DNA from: Massilia aurea
GTDB lineage: Bacteria > Pseudomonadota > Gammaproteobacteria > Burkholderiales > Burkholderiaceae_D
DNA length: 64,000 bases
Assembly: GCF_024753205.1 (NCBI RefSeq)
Contig: NZ_JANUGZ010000004.1
Location: 124,001-188,000, forward strand
Direction of reading: 5' to 3'
Shown: positions 1-7,873 of the stretch, one piece after another
How positions within the stretch are numbered: position 1 is the stretch's first letter
Layout: every line of letters starts with the position of its first letter
Position numbers and translations under genes: made by a program
Notes under the pieces: model-generated
The model's input: the letters and a program-made list of their open reading frames with translations, nothing else
Database searches by the model: none
What the model was told of the DNA's origin: nothing

Positions 1-869
1 CAGCTCTTTTCGGCGTGGATCCCCTTGTACATCGCTTCGATCAGGCGGTTGACGTTGTCGCGGCGCCAGTTGGCGCGATCGAGCTGGCCACCGCCGGCCA
101 GGTAGCGGTGCCAGGCAGGATCGTCCGGGAAGTCCAGCTCGCGCGTGCCGGTGCGCCCGTCCAGGGCTGCGGCGTTGCCGGCCACCTGCGGCGCGGCGTC
201 GATCGGGTAGGGATAAAAGTAATCGTCGATGTGCACGCCGTCGATGTCGTAGCGGCGCACGACGTCGAGGATCACGTCGAGCGTTTGCTTGACGGCCGCC
301 GGCTCGCCCGGGTCCATCCACATGAATTTGCCGTAGCGTTTGACGATGGCCGGATTGGTGTTGGTGATGTGGTTCGGCGCCGACTGGCCGCGCGACGCGT
401 CCATGCGCGCGCGGTAGGGATTGAACCAGGCATGCAGCTCGATGCCGCGCGCATGCGCCTCCCTGATCCAGTACGCGAGCGGATCGTAGAACGGCTGCGG
501 CGCCTTGCCCTGAATGCCGCTCAGGTATTCGGTCCAGGGCTCGAGGTTGGACGGATAGATGGTGTCGGCGGCCGGGCGCACCTGCAGCACGATCGCGTTC
601 AGGTTCATGGCCTTGGCGCGGTCGAGGATGGCGAGCACTTCCTGCTGCTGCTTGGCGGCGCTCAGGTTCGGTCGGCTGGGCCAGTCGATATTGGCGACCG
701 TGGACACCCAGGCGGCGCGAAACTCGCGCGGCGCGGCCGGCGGCTCATTACCACCGATGAAAGTCGTGGCGCCCGGTTTGGTGGGCTTGGTGCCGCAGGC
801 CGCCAGGCCCAGTGCGACGGCGCTGGCCATGCCGAGCGTGAAAGTGCGTTTGTTCAGGTTGGGAAGCAA
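1..869 (-). CDS. GHL10 (DUF187) family glycoside-hydrolase-like lipoprotein, C-terminus cut by window edge
   Basis: Likely an outer-membrane or periplasmic lipoprotein that cleaves glycan strands. The open frame runs off the window edge, so only the N-terminal ~289 residues are present. A TTG start at 869 is chosen because AAGGAG lies about 8 nt upstream and it gives a short signal peptide ending in the lipobox LAAC (Cys25). The mature part has GHL10 hallmarks: EFRAAWVSTVANIDWPS near residue 48, LNAIVLQVRP, ELHAWFNPYR, then DIDGVHIDDYFYPYP. Family knowledge: the E. coli GHL10 lipoprotein DigH cleaves denuded septal glycan. It lies downstream of an AmpG-like permease and murQ on the same strand, which fits peptidoglycan recycling. 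The substrate is inferred. Confidence 0.85.
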   Translation of the reverse strand, partial: MLPNLNKRTFTLGMASAVALGLAACGTKPTKPGATTFIGGNEPPAAPREFRAAWVSTVANIDWPSRPNLSAAKQQQEVLAILDRAKAMNLNAIVLQVRPAADTIYPSNLEPWTEYLSGIQGKAPQPFYDPLAYWIREAHARGIELHAWFNPYRARMDASRGQSAPNHITNTNPAIVKRYGKFMWMDPGEPAAVKQTLDVILDVVRRYDIDGVHIDDYFYPYPIDAAPQVAGNAAALDGRTGTRELDFPDDPAWHRYLAGGGQLDRANWRRDNVNRLIEAMYKGIHAEKS

Positions 870-959
870 AAAAAGAACTCCTTGATGTTGCTGTACCGGA
901 GGTTGACGCTTCGCGCCGGCGCCACGTCGGGCGCGGCAGCGCGGGCGTCAGCCGTCCGC

Positions 960-2225
960 TTATTTTTTTCCGAATTCCGGATCGATTTTAACGAGCGCCG
1001 CCACGATGAAGGCGGGAATGGTCGCAAGACAGGTCCAGATGAAGAAGTGCTGGTAGCCGAGGTATTCCTGCAGGTCGCCGCTCCACATGCCGGGCACCAT
1101 CATCCCGAGCGCCATCAGGCCCGTGCAGATCGCGTAATGCGCGGTCTTGTTCGGGCCATCGGCCACCATGATCATGTACATCATCATTGCGGTAAAGCCG
1201 AAACCGTAGCCGAACTGCTCGAGCGCGAGGAAGGCCGAGACAATCATCAGATCGGTCGGCTGGGTTTGCGACAGGTAGACGAAGACCAGGTCGGGTACGT
1301 GGATCGCGAACACCATGATCCACAGGCAGCGCTTGAGGCCCACGCGCGAAATCAGCCAGCCACCGGCCAGGCCGCCCAGCGTCAGCGCGATGATGCCGAC
1401 CGTGCCGTAGGCGATGCCGTATTGGGCGGTCGTCAAGCCCAGGCCGCCGGCGCTGATGGGGTCCTTCAAAAATGGCGCGACGAGTTTCAGGAGCTGCGCT
1501 TCACCGAGGCGGAACGTGAGGATGAACGCGACGATCATCCAGATATCGCGCTTCTTGAAAAAGGCGACGAAGGTGCCGACGAAGTCGCGCAGCGGGTTGT
1601 CGCTCTTGGCGACGGCGTGGTCGTCCTCCGGCACCGGCAGCGCCCACTGGTGCCACGCAAAGGCAGCGAAGAACAGGCCGGCCAGCACGTAGAACACGAT
1701 CGACCAGGCCTGGCGCACGTCGCCCAGGCTCACGGCCAGGTAGCCAGCCAGCACCACGAGCGGGCCTTGCCCGAACAGCGTGGCCAGGCGGTAGAAGGTA
1801 CTGCGCACGCCGACGAACGCCGCCTGCTGCTTCTGGCGCAGGCCCAGCATGTAGAAGCCGTCAGCCGAGATGTCGTGGGTGGCCGAGCTGAATGCCATGA
1901 CCCATAGGACCGCCAGGCTGACGACGAAGAAGGTGGGCAGGTGCAGCACCGTGCCCACCGCAATGAGCGAAGCGCCGACGGCCAGTTGCAGCAGCACGGT
2001 CCAGCGCCGCTTGGTGCCGAACATGTCCACGATCGGTGACCACAGCGGCTTGATCACCCACGGCAGGTACAGCAGGCTTGTATAGAAGGCGATGTCGGAG
2101 TTCGAAATCCCCATGTCCTTGTACATGATGACCGACAGGCTCATCACGACGACATACGGAATCGCCTGGGCAAAATACAGGGACGGCACCCACAGCCACG
2201 GGCTGTTCGCTTGCGGTTTTTGCAT
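960..2225 (-). CDS. MFS permease, AmpG-like
   Basis: 421-residue inner-membrane transporter of the major facilitator superfamily with about 12 hydrophobic segments. It begins with the amphipathic SLYFAQAIPYVVVMSL stretch and contains the DMFGTKRRW loop after TM2, as in AmpG-like permeases that import anhydro-muropeptides or sugars. It sits 48 bp after murQ and 90 bp before the GHL10 lipoprotein on the same strand, so the three are probably one operon: glycan cleavage outside, import, then MurNAc-6-phosphate processing. The exact substrate (anhydro-muropeptide, anhMurNAc or a disaccharide) cannot be read from sequence. Start ATG at 2225; length is normal for the family. Confidence 0.8.
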   Translation of the reverse strand: MQKPQANSPWLWVPSLYFAQAIPYVVVMSLSVIMYKDMGISNSDIAFYTSLLYLPWVIKPLWSPIVDMFGTKRRWTVLLQLAVGASLIAVGTVLHLPTFFVVSLAVLWVMAFSSATHDISADGFYMLGLRQKQQAAFVGVRSTFYRLATLFGQGPLVVLAGYLAVSLGDVRQAWSIVFYVLAGLFFAAFAWHQWALPVPEDDHAVAKSDNPLRDFVGTFVAFFKKRDIWMIVAFILTFRLGEAQLLKLVAPFLKDPISAGGLGLTTAQYGIAYGTVGIIALTLGGLAGGWLISRVGLKRCLWIMVFAIHVPDLVFVYLSQTQPTDLMIVSAFLALEQFGYGFGFTAMMMYMIMVADGPNKTAHYAICTGLMALGMMVPGMWSGDLQEYLGYQHFFIWTCLATIPAFIVAALVKIDPEFGKK

Positions 2226-2273
2226 GACTCTTTCGTGCGCCGTACAGGCCGGTGCTGCTGAAAGGGCGCGTGC

Positions 2274-3152
2274 TTACGCGAGCGCCTGGCGCACGCTGCC
2301 GCGCGCCGCTTCCAGCAGCGCTTGCGCCTGCTCGACACTGGTTTGTTTGGACAAGGCCACGATCGCGGTCTTGACGTGGAAGCCGCATTGTTCCAGCACC
2401 GCCTGCGCGGCCGCCTCGTCGGCGCCGGTGGCAAAGCTCGTCAGGCGGATCGCACGTCGTACCAGTTTGGCATTGGTGGCCTTCAAGTCTACCATCAGGT
2501 TGCCGTAAACCTTGTTCAAACGCACCATCAGAGCGCTGGAAAAGGTGTTCAGGGCGATCTTTTGCGAGGTGCCCGCTTTCAGGCGCGTGCTGCCCGAAAT
2601 GACTTCGGCGCCCGTGTCGAGCGTGATGCCGATCTCGGCCTGCGTGGCCACCGGCGCATCCGGATTGTTGGCAAAGCCCACCGTCAGCGCCCCGGCGGCG
2701 CGCGCGGCGCGGAGCGCGCCCAGCACGTACGGCGTGGCGCCCGACGCCGCCAGCGCCAGCACGACATCGTGCGGACCCACGTTCATACCCGCGATATCCG
2801 CCGCACCCTGTTCCAGGTCGTCTTCGGCGCCTTCGACCGCAGCGAACATCGCGCCGTGGCCGCCGGCCAGCAGCGCCACCGCGCGTTCGGCGGGCCAGGA
2901 AAAGGTGGGGTACAGCTCGACGCTGTCGAGCACGCCGAGGCGACCCGAGGTGCCGGCGCCGACATAGACCAGGCGCCCGCCCGCTTCCATGCGCGGCACT
3001 GCGGCAGACACGGCAGCGGCGATGCGCGGCCCGGCGCGGCGCACGGCGTCCACCGCATGGAACTGGTCATCAACGAGGGCATTGACCAGTTTCGTCGTCG
3101 GATACTGGTCGAGCGCGGTGTGCGCCAGGGAGGGGGTTTCGGTATTGAGCAT
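2274..3152 (-). CDS. murQ: N-acetylmuramic acid 6-phosphate etherase
   Basis: Cytoplasmic lyase that removes the D-lactyl ether from MurNAc-6-phosphate to give GlcNAc-6-phosphate, the entry step of MurNAc into amino-sugar metabolism. The 292-residue length matches the family (about 298 in E. coli). A SIS fold is evident: GGRLVYVGAGTSGRLG (residues 58-73) for phosphosugar binding, DSVE at 76-79 and VEGAEDDLE at 106-114 carrying the likely catalytic glutamates, and EVISGSTRLKAGTSQK, a MurQ signature. First gene of the putative murQ-permease-GHL10 operon. Its upstream region holds the dyads described at 3176-3201, a plausible target of the adjacent GntR regulator. Confidence 0.95.
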   Translation of the reverse strand: MLNTETPSLAHTALDQYPTTKLVNALVDDQFHAVDAVRRAGPRIAAAVSAAVPRMEAGGRLVYVGAGTSGRLGVLDSVELYPTFSWPAERAVALLAGGHGAMFAAVEGAEDDLEQGAADIAGMNVGPHDVVLALAASGATPYVLGALRAARAAGALTVGFANNPDAPVATQAEIGITLDTGAEVISGSTRLKAGTSQKIALNTFSSALMVRLNKVYGNLMVDLKATNAKLVRRAIRLTSFATGADEAAAQAVLEQCGFHVKTAIVALSKQTSVEQAQALLEAARGSVRQALA

Positions 3153-3175
3153 CGCTGTCTCGCACCTGCACAGTT

Positions 3176-3213
3176 TGGTTAAAACCAGTGTAATACCACT
3201 TTGACAAGCGCTT
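3176..3213. promoter_or_regulatory. candidate operator region upstream of murQ
   Basis: Three dyads lie in the 60 bp before murQ: TGGTTAAAACCA (3176-3187, arms TGGTT/AACCA), AGTGTAATACCACT (3187-3200, outer arms AGTG/CACT) and the 8-bp palindrome AAGCGCTT (3206-3213). The string ATACCACTT at 3193-3201 recurs exactly at 4034-4042 in front of the neighbouring GntR-UTRA regulator gene. Binding by that regulator is inferred from the shared string and the neighbourhood. Confidence 0.5.
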
Positions 3214-3255
3214 CCATGAAAGGATCGGGCGCCGTCATGCCGCCAGGTTATGCAT

Positions 3256-3996
3256 TCAGGCTTGCCGGCGCAGCTCGGCCACGAAATCGTAATGGTCGCT
3301 GCGGCAGTAGGAATGGGTCAATTCAACAGGCTGGCCCGATTCGAGATACCCCACGCGGGTGATGAACAGCACCGCGCGGCCTTCGGGCACCTCAAGGCGC
3401 GTGGCCAGCTCCAGGTCGGCATTCATCGCGCGGATATGCTGCAGCGCGCGCACCGGCAGATGGCCCGACTTGGACAGGTGCGCATACAGCGACGCCGCCA
3501 CCAGTTCGGGGCGCGGCAGCACGGCGGCCGGGATCACGCTCACTTCGTAGGCCATGACGATGTCGTCGGCAAAGCGCAGGCGCTCGAGGCGCGCCACGCG
3601 CGCACCGGGCGACAGGCCGAGCGAGAGCTGCTCGTCGGCGTCGGCCAGCATCGTGTCGCGCCGCAGCCATTGCGAGCGCGGGGTGTAGCCGCGCTGCTGC
3701 AGTTGCTCGGAAAAGCTCGACAACGTCGACAGCGGCTGCTCGATGCGCGGCGCGATGTAGTTGCCCGAACCGCGCCGGCGCACCACCAGGCCCTGGTCGA
3801 CCAGCTGGTCGATTGCCTTGCGCGCCGTGACGCGCGAGACGTCGAGCTGCTCGGACAGCATGCGCTCGGACGGCAGCGCCTGGTCAGCCTGGTAACGGCC
3901 ATCGCGCACGTCCTGCGCCAGCTTGCGCGCAAGCTGCTTGTAGAGCGGCGAATTGTCGTCGTGGTCGACCTGGAATCCGGGGCTGGGGCTGTTCAT
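3256..3996 (-). CDS. GntR-family regulator with UTRA domain (HutC/NagR type)
   Basis: Transcriptional regulator of about 246 residues. The N-terminal winged helix reads SPLYKQLARKLAQDVRDG, then LPSERMLSEQLDVSRVTARKAI and a GSGNYI wing. The C-terminal ~165 residues are a UTRA effector domain (ESGQPVELTHSYCRSD-type end), which in relatives binds phosphorylated amino sugars. I place the start at the ATG at 3996 (MNSPSPGF). The frame is open upstream to 4092, but that extension crosses the repeated TGGTATGC sites and does not look protein-like. It lies between murQ and a divergent serine hydrolase, so it probably controls MurNAc use. The effector (GlcNAc-6-P or MurNAc-6-P) is inferred. Confidence 0.88.
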   Translation of the reverse strand: MNSPSPGFQVDHDDNSPLYKQLARKLAQDVRDGRYQADQALPSERMLSEQLDVSRVTARKAIDQLVDQGLVVRRRGSGNYIAPRIEQPLSTLSSFSEQLQQRGYTPRSQWLRRDTMLADADEQLSLGLSPGARVARLERLRFADDIVMAYEVSVIPAAVLPRPELVAASLYAHLSKSGHLPVRALQHIRAMNADLELATRLEVPEGRAVLFITRVGYLESGQPVELTHSYCRSDHYDFVAELRRQA

Positions 3997-4020
3997 GGCG
4001 TCGTGGCGAAGGGGGCTGGC

Positions 4021-4042
4021 ATACCATGGAAGCATACCACTT
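4021..4042. promoter_or_regulatory. candidate operator in the gntR/serine-hydrolase divergent region
   Basis: Two direct copies of GCATACCA/ATACCA (minus strand TGGTATGC) lie at about 4021-4026 and 4033-4039, the second continuing into ATACCACTT (4034-4042), identical to the string in front of murQ. The position just upstream of gntR suggests autoregulation and perhaps control of the divergent hydrolase. Inference only. Confidence 0.42.
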
Positions 4043-4154
4043 GCGACCAATGCAAAACGGTTATGCCCTGCGCACGGGTATTCATTGGTCAAGGGTTTCG
4101 CGCAGTCCGTATGCTGGACCGATAGTCACAATCACGCAACGCCAAGGGACGAAC

Positions 4155-5492
4155 ATGAATCACGGCAGGCGCACCCTGCTCGGCATGGCCATGCTGGGAA
4201 CGATGGGACCATTATTTGCAGCGCTGCCGGCCGGCGGCGGCGCGGATGGCGCGGGGGGTGCACCCCAGCGCCAGCTCGACGCCGAACTGGCGGCCATCGC
4301 CGACGATCCGGCCTGCCCGCTGGCCAGCCTGTCGGTGCTGGCGCTGCGCGCCGGGCAACCGGTGTACGAAGGCGCGTTCGGGCGGCGCACGATCGGCAAC
4401 GGCCTGTTCCCCGACCGCCCGGCCACGCCGGCGTCGCTGTACCGGATCGCCTCGATCTCGAAACTCGTCACCACGCTCGGGCTGATGCGGCTGCTGGAAG
4501 CCGGCCGCGTCGATCTGGACGCCGACGTCTCGGGCTACCTCGGCTTCACGCTGCGCAATCCCCATTTCCCGACCCAGGCCATCACGCTGCGCCACCTGCT
4601 CGTGCACACGTCGTCGCTCCGCGACGATGCCGGCTACTTCTGGCCGGCCACGACGGCGCTGAAGGATGTCGTCACGCCGGCGGCGCAGCCGATGTGGTCA
4701 AGCCTGGCCGGACCGGGCGCCTACTACACCTACTGCAACCTGGGGTTCGGCATCATCGGCACGATCATGGAGCGCGTCACGGGCGAACGGTTCGACCTGC
4801 TGATGACGCGCCTGGTGCTGCAGCCGCTCGGGCTGCAGGCCGGCTACAACCCGGCCGGATTGCAGAAGGCCGCGCAAGACCAGATCGCGACCATCTACCG
4901 CAAGCGCGCCGTCGACAGCGAGGTCTGGGCGCCGAACGGGCCTTGGATCGCCCAGGTCGACGATGTCGGCGCGCGGCCACCGGCGCCGCCCCCTGGCCTG
5001 GATGGCTACGTCCCAGGCACCAACGCGACGCCGTTCAGCCCGACCGGTGGCTTGCGCATCGCCGCGCGTGACCTGGGCGTCATCATGCGCATGCTGATGG
5101 CCGGCGGCGTGCATGGCGGGCAACGCCTGCTGCAAGGCGCGGCGCTCGAACGCATGTTCGCGCGTCACTGGTCATACGACGGCGTGGGCGGCAATGGCAA
5201 TCCGCTGGGCAGCATCCTCAGTCCGCGCGGATTCGGCAACGCGCACTATCCGGACCGCCCCGGCCTGCGGCTGGCGCCCGGCTTCGATGCGGTGGGCCAC
5301 CTGGGCGACGCCTACGGGCTGCGCTCCGTGTTCGCCATGGACCGCGCACGGGGCCACGGCGTGATCGTGCTGGCCGGCGGCACGGGAACCGACCCGGCCG
5401 CCACGCCCGGCCGCGAGACGGCGCTGGCGCGCTATGAAGAGCGCATCGTGGCAGCCTTGCACCGCCGCGCGATCCTCGGCTTGGCGGATTGA
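4155..5492 (+). CDS. exported serine hydrolase, class C beta-lactamase/PBP4-like fold
   Basis: 445 residues from the ATG at 4155, preceded by AAGGGA. The in-frame extension back to 4026 lacks a signal peptide and covers the regulatory region. An N-terminal signal (RRTLLGMAMLGTMGPLFAA) directs export. Active-site motifs of the beta-lactamase/D-Ala-D-Ala carboxypeptidase fold are present: SISK (SxxK) in LYRIASISKLVTTLGL and the YxN-type YCN in YYTYCNLGFGII, with LRHLLVHTSSL between them. A role in trimming peptidoglycan peptides, like AmpH/PBP4b, would fit the murQ neighbourhood, but members also include esterases, so the substrate is open. Divergent from the GntR regulator. Confidence 0.82.
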   Translation: MNHGRRTLLGMAMLGTMGPLFAALPAGGGADGAGGAPQRQLDAELAAIADDPACPLASLSVLALRAGQPVYEGAFGRRTIGNGLFPDRPATPASLYRIASISKLVTTLGLMRLLEAGRVDLDADVSGYLGFTLRNPHFPTQAITLRHLLVHTSSLRDDAGYFWPATTALKDVVTPAAQPMWSSLAGPGAYYTYCNLGFGIIGTIMERVTGERFDLLMTRLVLQPLGLQAGYNPAGLQKAAQDQIATIYRKRAVDSEVWAPNGPWIAQVDDVGARPPAPPPGLDGYVPGTNATPFSPTGGLRIAARDLGVIMRMLMAGGVHGGQRLLQGAALERMFARHWSYDGVGGNGNPLGSILSPRGFGNAHYPDRPGLRLAPGFDAVGHLGDAYGLRSVFAMDRARGHGVIVLAGGTGTDPAATPGRETALARYEERIVAALHRRAILGLAD

Positions 5493-5607
5493 CCGGCATG
5501 CGGGCGCGTACATATATCGCGGTTATGAGCGCGCGCGCTAGATTCATTGGCAGTGCGTGCCGGCTGCCCCTAAGCTCCCTGTCCCCACCCGAAAAAAAGA
5601 GTCCGGC

Positions 5608-6849
5608 ATGCAGCACATAATCGTCATTGGCGGCGGCGTCGTCGGCCTGGCCTCCGCGTGGTGGCTGCTCGAGGCGGGCCACGAGGTCACGCTGCTCGAG
5701 CGCGCGCCAGACGTGGGCAGCGGCGCCAGCTACGGCAATGGCGGGCAGCTCAGCTACCGGTACGTGGCGCCGCTGGCCGACGCCGGCATCCCGCTCAAGG
5801 CCTTCAAATGGCTGTTCCAGGCCGACGGCCCGCTGCGCTTCCGGCCGGAAGCCGACCTGCGCCAGTACCGCTGGCTGGCCAGCTTTTTGGCCCACTGCCG
5901 CGCCGACGTCAACCGCCGCACCACGGCCAAGCTGCTCGAGCTGGGCGAGCTATCGCGCCGGGCGATGGCCTCGCTCTCACTGGTCGTGCCGCCAGAGCGC
6001 TTTGGCTGGCGCGACGCCGGCAAGCTGGTGGTGTTTCGCACGCGCGCCGCGTTCGATGTCGCCGCATCCAAACCGGGCGCGGGCCAGATCTGGTCACCCG
6101 AAGAATGCGCCGCGCACGAACCCGCGCTGGGCGCGGCCCAGCACCTGCTGGCCGGCGGCATCTACAACCCGGGCGAAGCCGTGGCCGACTGCCACGCCTT
6201 CTGCGTGGCGCTGGCCGAACGGCTGGGCGAGCATCCCCGCTTTCGCGGGGTCGTCAACAGCACCGCGCTGGGGCTGCGTGCAGAGCGGGGCCGCATCACC
6301 GGCATCGACACCGTTGGTGGCCTGCTAACGGCCGACGCCTATGTGCTGGCCGCAGGCATCCAGAGCCGCACGCTGGCCGACACGGTCGGCATCTACTTGC
6401 CGCTGTACCCGCTCAAGGGCTACAGCCTGAGCGCCCCGATCCGCCAGGACGACATCGCGCCCGAAATCAGCGTGACGGATTTCGAGCGCAAGGTGCTGTA
6501 TGCGCGCATCGGCGACCGCTTGCGCGTGGCGGCGATGGTCGACATGGTGGGCGAGGATGTCTCGCTCGACGCCAAGCGCGTTGCGGGCCTGACGCGCCTG
6601 GTGCGCGAGACGATGCCGCGCGCGGCGGATTATTCGCAGGTGTCGGCCTGGGCCGGATTGCGCCCGGCCACGCCGGGCAGCGCGCCGATCATCGGGTCCA
6701 CGCGCTACGACAATCTGTGGCTCAACGTCGGGCACGGGCCGCTGGGGTTCACGTTTGCCTGCGGCAGCGCGGCCGTACTGGCGGATCTGGTGCAGGGGAA
6801 GGCGCCGCCGTTTGCGCTCGATGGCTTGACGCTGCGCGGTCGCGTATGA
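5608..6849 (+). CDS. dadA: FAD-dependent D-amino-acid dehydrogenase, DadA-like
   Basis: 413 residues from the ATG at 5608. The N-terminal dinucleotide fold MQHIIVIGGGVVGLASAWW followed by GHEVTLLERAPDVGSGASYGNGGQLSY is typical of DadA, the membrane-associated enzyme that oxidises D-alanine and other D-amino acids to 2-oxo acids and passes electrons to the respiratory chain. The C-terminal WAGLRPATPGSAPIIG and NVGHGPLGFTFACGSA complete the FAD site. Length is close to E. coli DadA (432). D-alanine released from peptidoglycan could feed it, consistent with the upstream recycling cluster. No lrp or alr/dadX gene is adjacent. The 115-bp gap before it may hold its own promoter. Confidence 0.88.
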   Translation: MQHIIVIGGGVVGLASAWWLLEAGHEVTLLERAPDVGSGASYGNGGQLSYRYVAPLADAGIPLKAFKWLFQADGPLRFRPEADLRQYRWLASFLAHCRADVNRRTTAKLLELGELSRRAMASLSLVVPPERFGWRDAGKLVVFRTRAAFDVAASKPGAGQIWSPEECAAHEPALGAAQHLLAGGIYNPGEAVADCHAFCVALAERLGEHPRFRGVVNSTALGLRAERGRITGIDTVGGLLTADAYVLAAGIQSRTLADTVGIYLPLYPLKGYSLSAPIRQDDIAPEISVTDFERKVLYARIGDRLRVAAMVDMVGEDVSLDAKRVAGLTRLVRETMPRAADYSQVSAWAGLRPATPGSAPIIGSTRYDNLWLNVGHGPLGFTFACGSAAVLADLVQGKAPPFALDGLTLRGRV

Positions 6850-6883
6850 CGGAGGTGATCGCTCGTCGCCATGAAGCGCAGAT

Positions 6884-7192
6884 TTACGCCTCTGCCATCT
6901 CACGCGGCTGTATGGTTTCCATGATCATCTTGCCTTCAGTTTGAATGGCTTTTCGCAGTTCGTAGGCCATTTGCAGGTTGAGCCAGAACTCTGGCGTCGT
7001 ACCGAAGTAACGCGACAACCGCAGCGCCGTGTCTGGCGTTACGCCGCGCTTTTCACGGACGATGTCATTGACTCGAGCGGGAGTGAGCCGCAGGGCACCA
7101 GCGAGCGCATTCGAGGACATTGCCAATGGCGCCAAATACTCTTCACGCAAAATCTCTCCGGGATGGATCGGACGCATTCCGTTGATAAACAT
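6884..7192 (-). CDS. higA: HigA-type antitoxin / XRE-family repressor, apparently orphan
   Basis: 102 residues. The ATG at 7192 is chosen because a perfect GGAGGT lies directly upstream; the frame continues to 7219 without a ribosome site. The protein begins MFINGMRPIHPGEILREEYL, the HigA signature, followed by a helix-turn-helix (ALAGALRLTPARVNDIVREKRG) and DTALRLSRYFGTTPEFWLNLQ. HigA neutralises the HigB mRNA interferase and represses its own operon. The usual upstream higB is absent: only about 180 bp separate it from ychJ, and all frames there are closed. It is either a free-standing regulator or a relic of a lost toxin-antitoxin pair. Confidence 0.88.
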   Translation of the reverse strand: MFINGMRPIHPGEILREEYLAPLAMSSNALAGALRLTPARVNDIVREKRGVTPDTALRLSRYFGTTPEFWLNLQMAYELRKAIQTEGKMIMETIQPREMAEA

Positions 7193-7255
7193 CGCACCTC
7201 CATGTGCTGCTGCAACCATGGTTGAAGGGTCTCAACCACAAGACATCCTATTTTC

Positions 7256-7280
7256 TATCGTTTACCGATAAAGAGTAAAC
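7256..7280. promoter_or_regulatory. palindromic operator candidate upstream of higA
   Basis: Two overlapping dyads: TATCG-TTTAC-CGATA (7256-7270, 5-bp arms) and GTTTAC-9 nt-GTAAAC (7260-7265 / 7275-7280), about 65-90 bp before the higA start in an AT-rich patch. HigA-family repressors bind such short palindromes over their promoter. The assignment is an inference from position and symmetry. Confidence 0.5.
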
Positions 7281-7369
7281 ATCCATGTGATTAAAATTAC
7301 GGCAGGTTTTCAGCGCCATATAACACCAGCTTGTCTCAGACGAATACGAAATCGCGGATAATTGCCGCC

Positions 7370-7828
7370 ATGCCTCCCCGCCCCACCTCCCCCTGCCCCT
7401 GCGGCGGCCCCTCGTTCGACAGCTGCTGCGGCCCGTTCCTGGCCGGCGCGGCCCTGCCGCTCACGGCCGAACAGCTGATGCGCTCGCGCTATACCGCCTT
7501 CACGCTGGGTGACGAAGCCTACCTGCGCGCCACCTGGCACCCGAGCACCCGGCCACAAGAGCCGATCATCGACAACGAGTCCGTCCGCTGGCTAGGTCTG
7601 GAGATAAAAACTGCTTTACGTTTACGTCAACGTAAAGCAGAATTGCCGGACGTTCCAGGCGACCAGGACCACCCGCGCGACGAAGACCACGTCGAATTCG
7701 TCGCCCGCTTCAAGGTGGGCGGGCGCGCGCACCGTCTCCACGAGCGCAGCCGTTTCGTGCGCGAAGCCGGCCCCGATGGCGCGCCACGCTGGTTTTACCT
7801 GGACGGCAGTTTCCCCGACAAGAAGTAA
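7370..7828 (+). CDS. ychJ: YchJ-family (UPF0225) protein with an in-frame palindrome insertion
   Basis: 152 residues from the ATG at 7370. An N-terminal SEC-C-like zinc motif (CPCGGPSFDSCCGPF) is followed by the YchJ core: AEQLMRSRYTAFTLGDEAYLRATWHPSTR, WLGLE, VEFVARFKVGGRAHRLHERSRFVRE and a WFYLDG end. The C-terminal second SEC-C of E. coli YchJ is missing, as in many betaproteobacterial homologues. Between WLGL and FVARF the protein has about 32 residues where E. coli has about 17. The extra part coincides with a perfect 12-bp inverted repeat (7611-7640), so the gene tolerated an insertion. Function is unknown. It sits 45 bp before liuB and may be co-transcribed. Confidence 0.85.
   Translation: MPPRPTSPCPCGGPSFDSCCGPFLAGAALPLTAEQLMRSRYTAFTLGDEAYLRATWHPSTRPQEPIIDNESVRWLGLEIKTALRLRQRKAELPDVPGDQDHPRDEDHVEFVARFKVGGRAHRLHERSRFVREAGPDGAPRWFYLDGSFPDKK
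7611..7640. repeat. perfect 12-bp inverted repeat inside ychJ
   Basis: CTGCTTTACGTT (7611-7622), a 6-nt spacer, then AACGTAAAGCAG (7629-7640): a 30-bp palindrome, AT-richer than the surrounding GC-rich gene and read in frame as TALRLRQRKA. It resembles a small mobile palindrome inserted into a coding sequence. Confidence 0.9.
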
Positions 7829-7873
7829 AGCGCCGCCAGGCACGCAGGGCGGCGACAGACCAGAGGACGGCAC

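Noticed and set aside
15..1907. 630-residue plus-strand open frame at the window start
   Set aside because: Spans two real minus-strand genes (GHL10 lipoprotein and permease) and the gap between them; composition is antisense-like.
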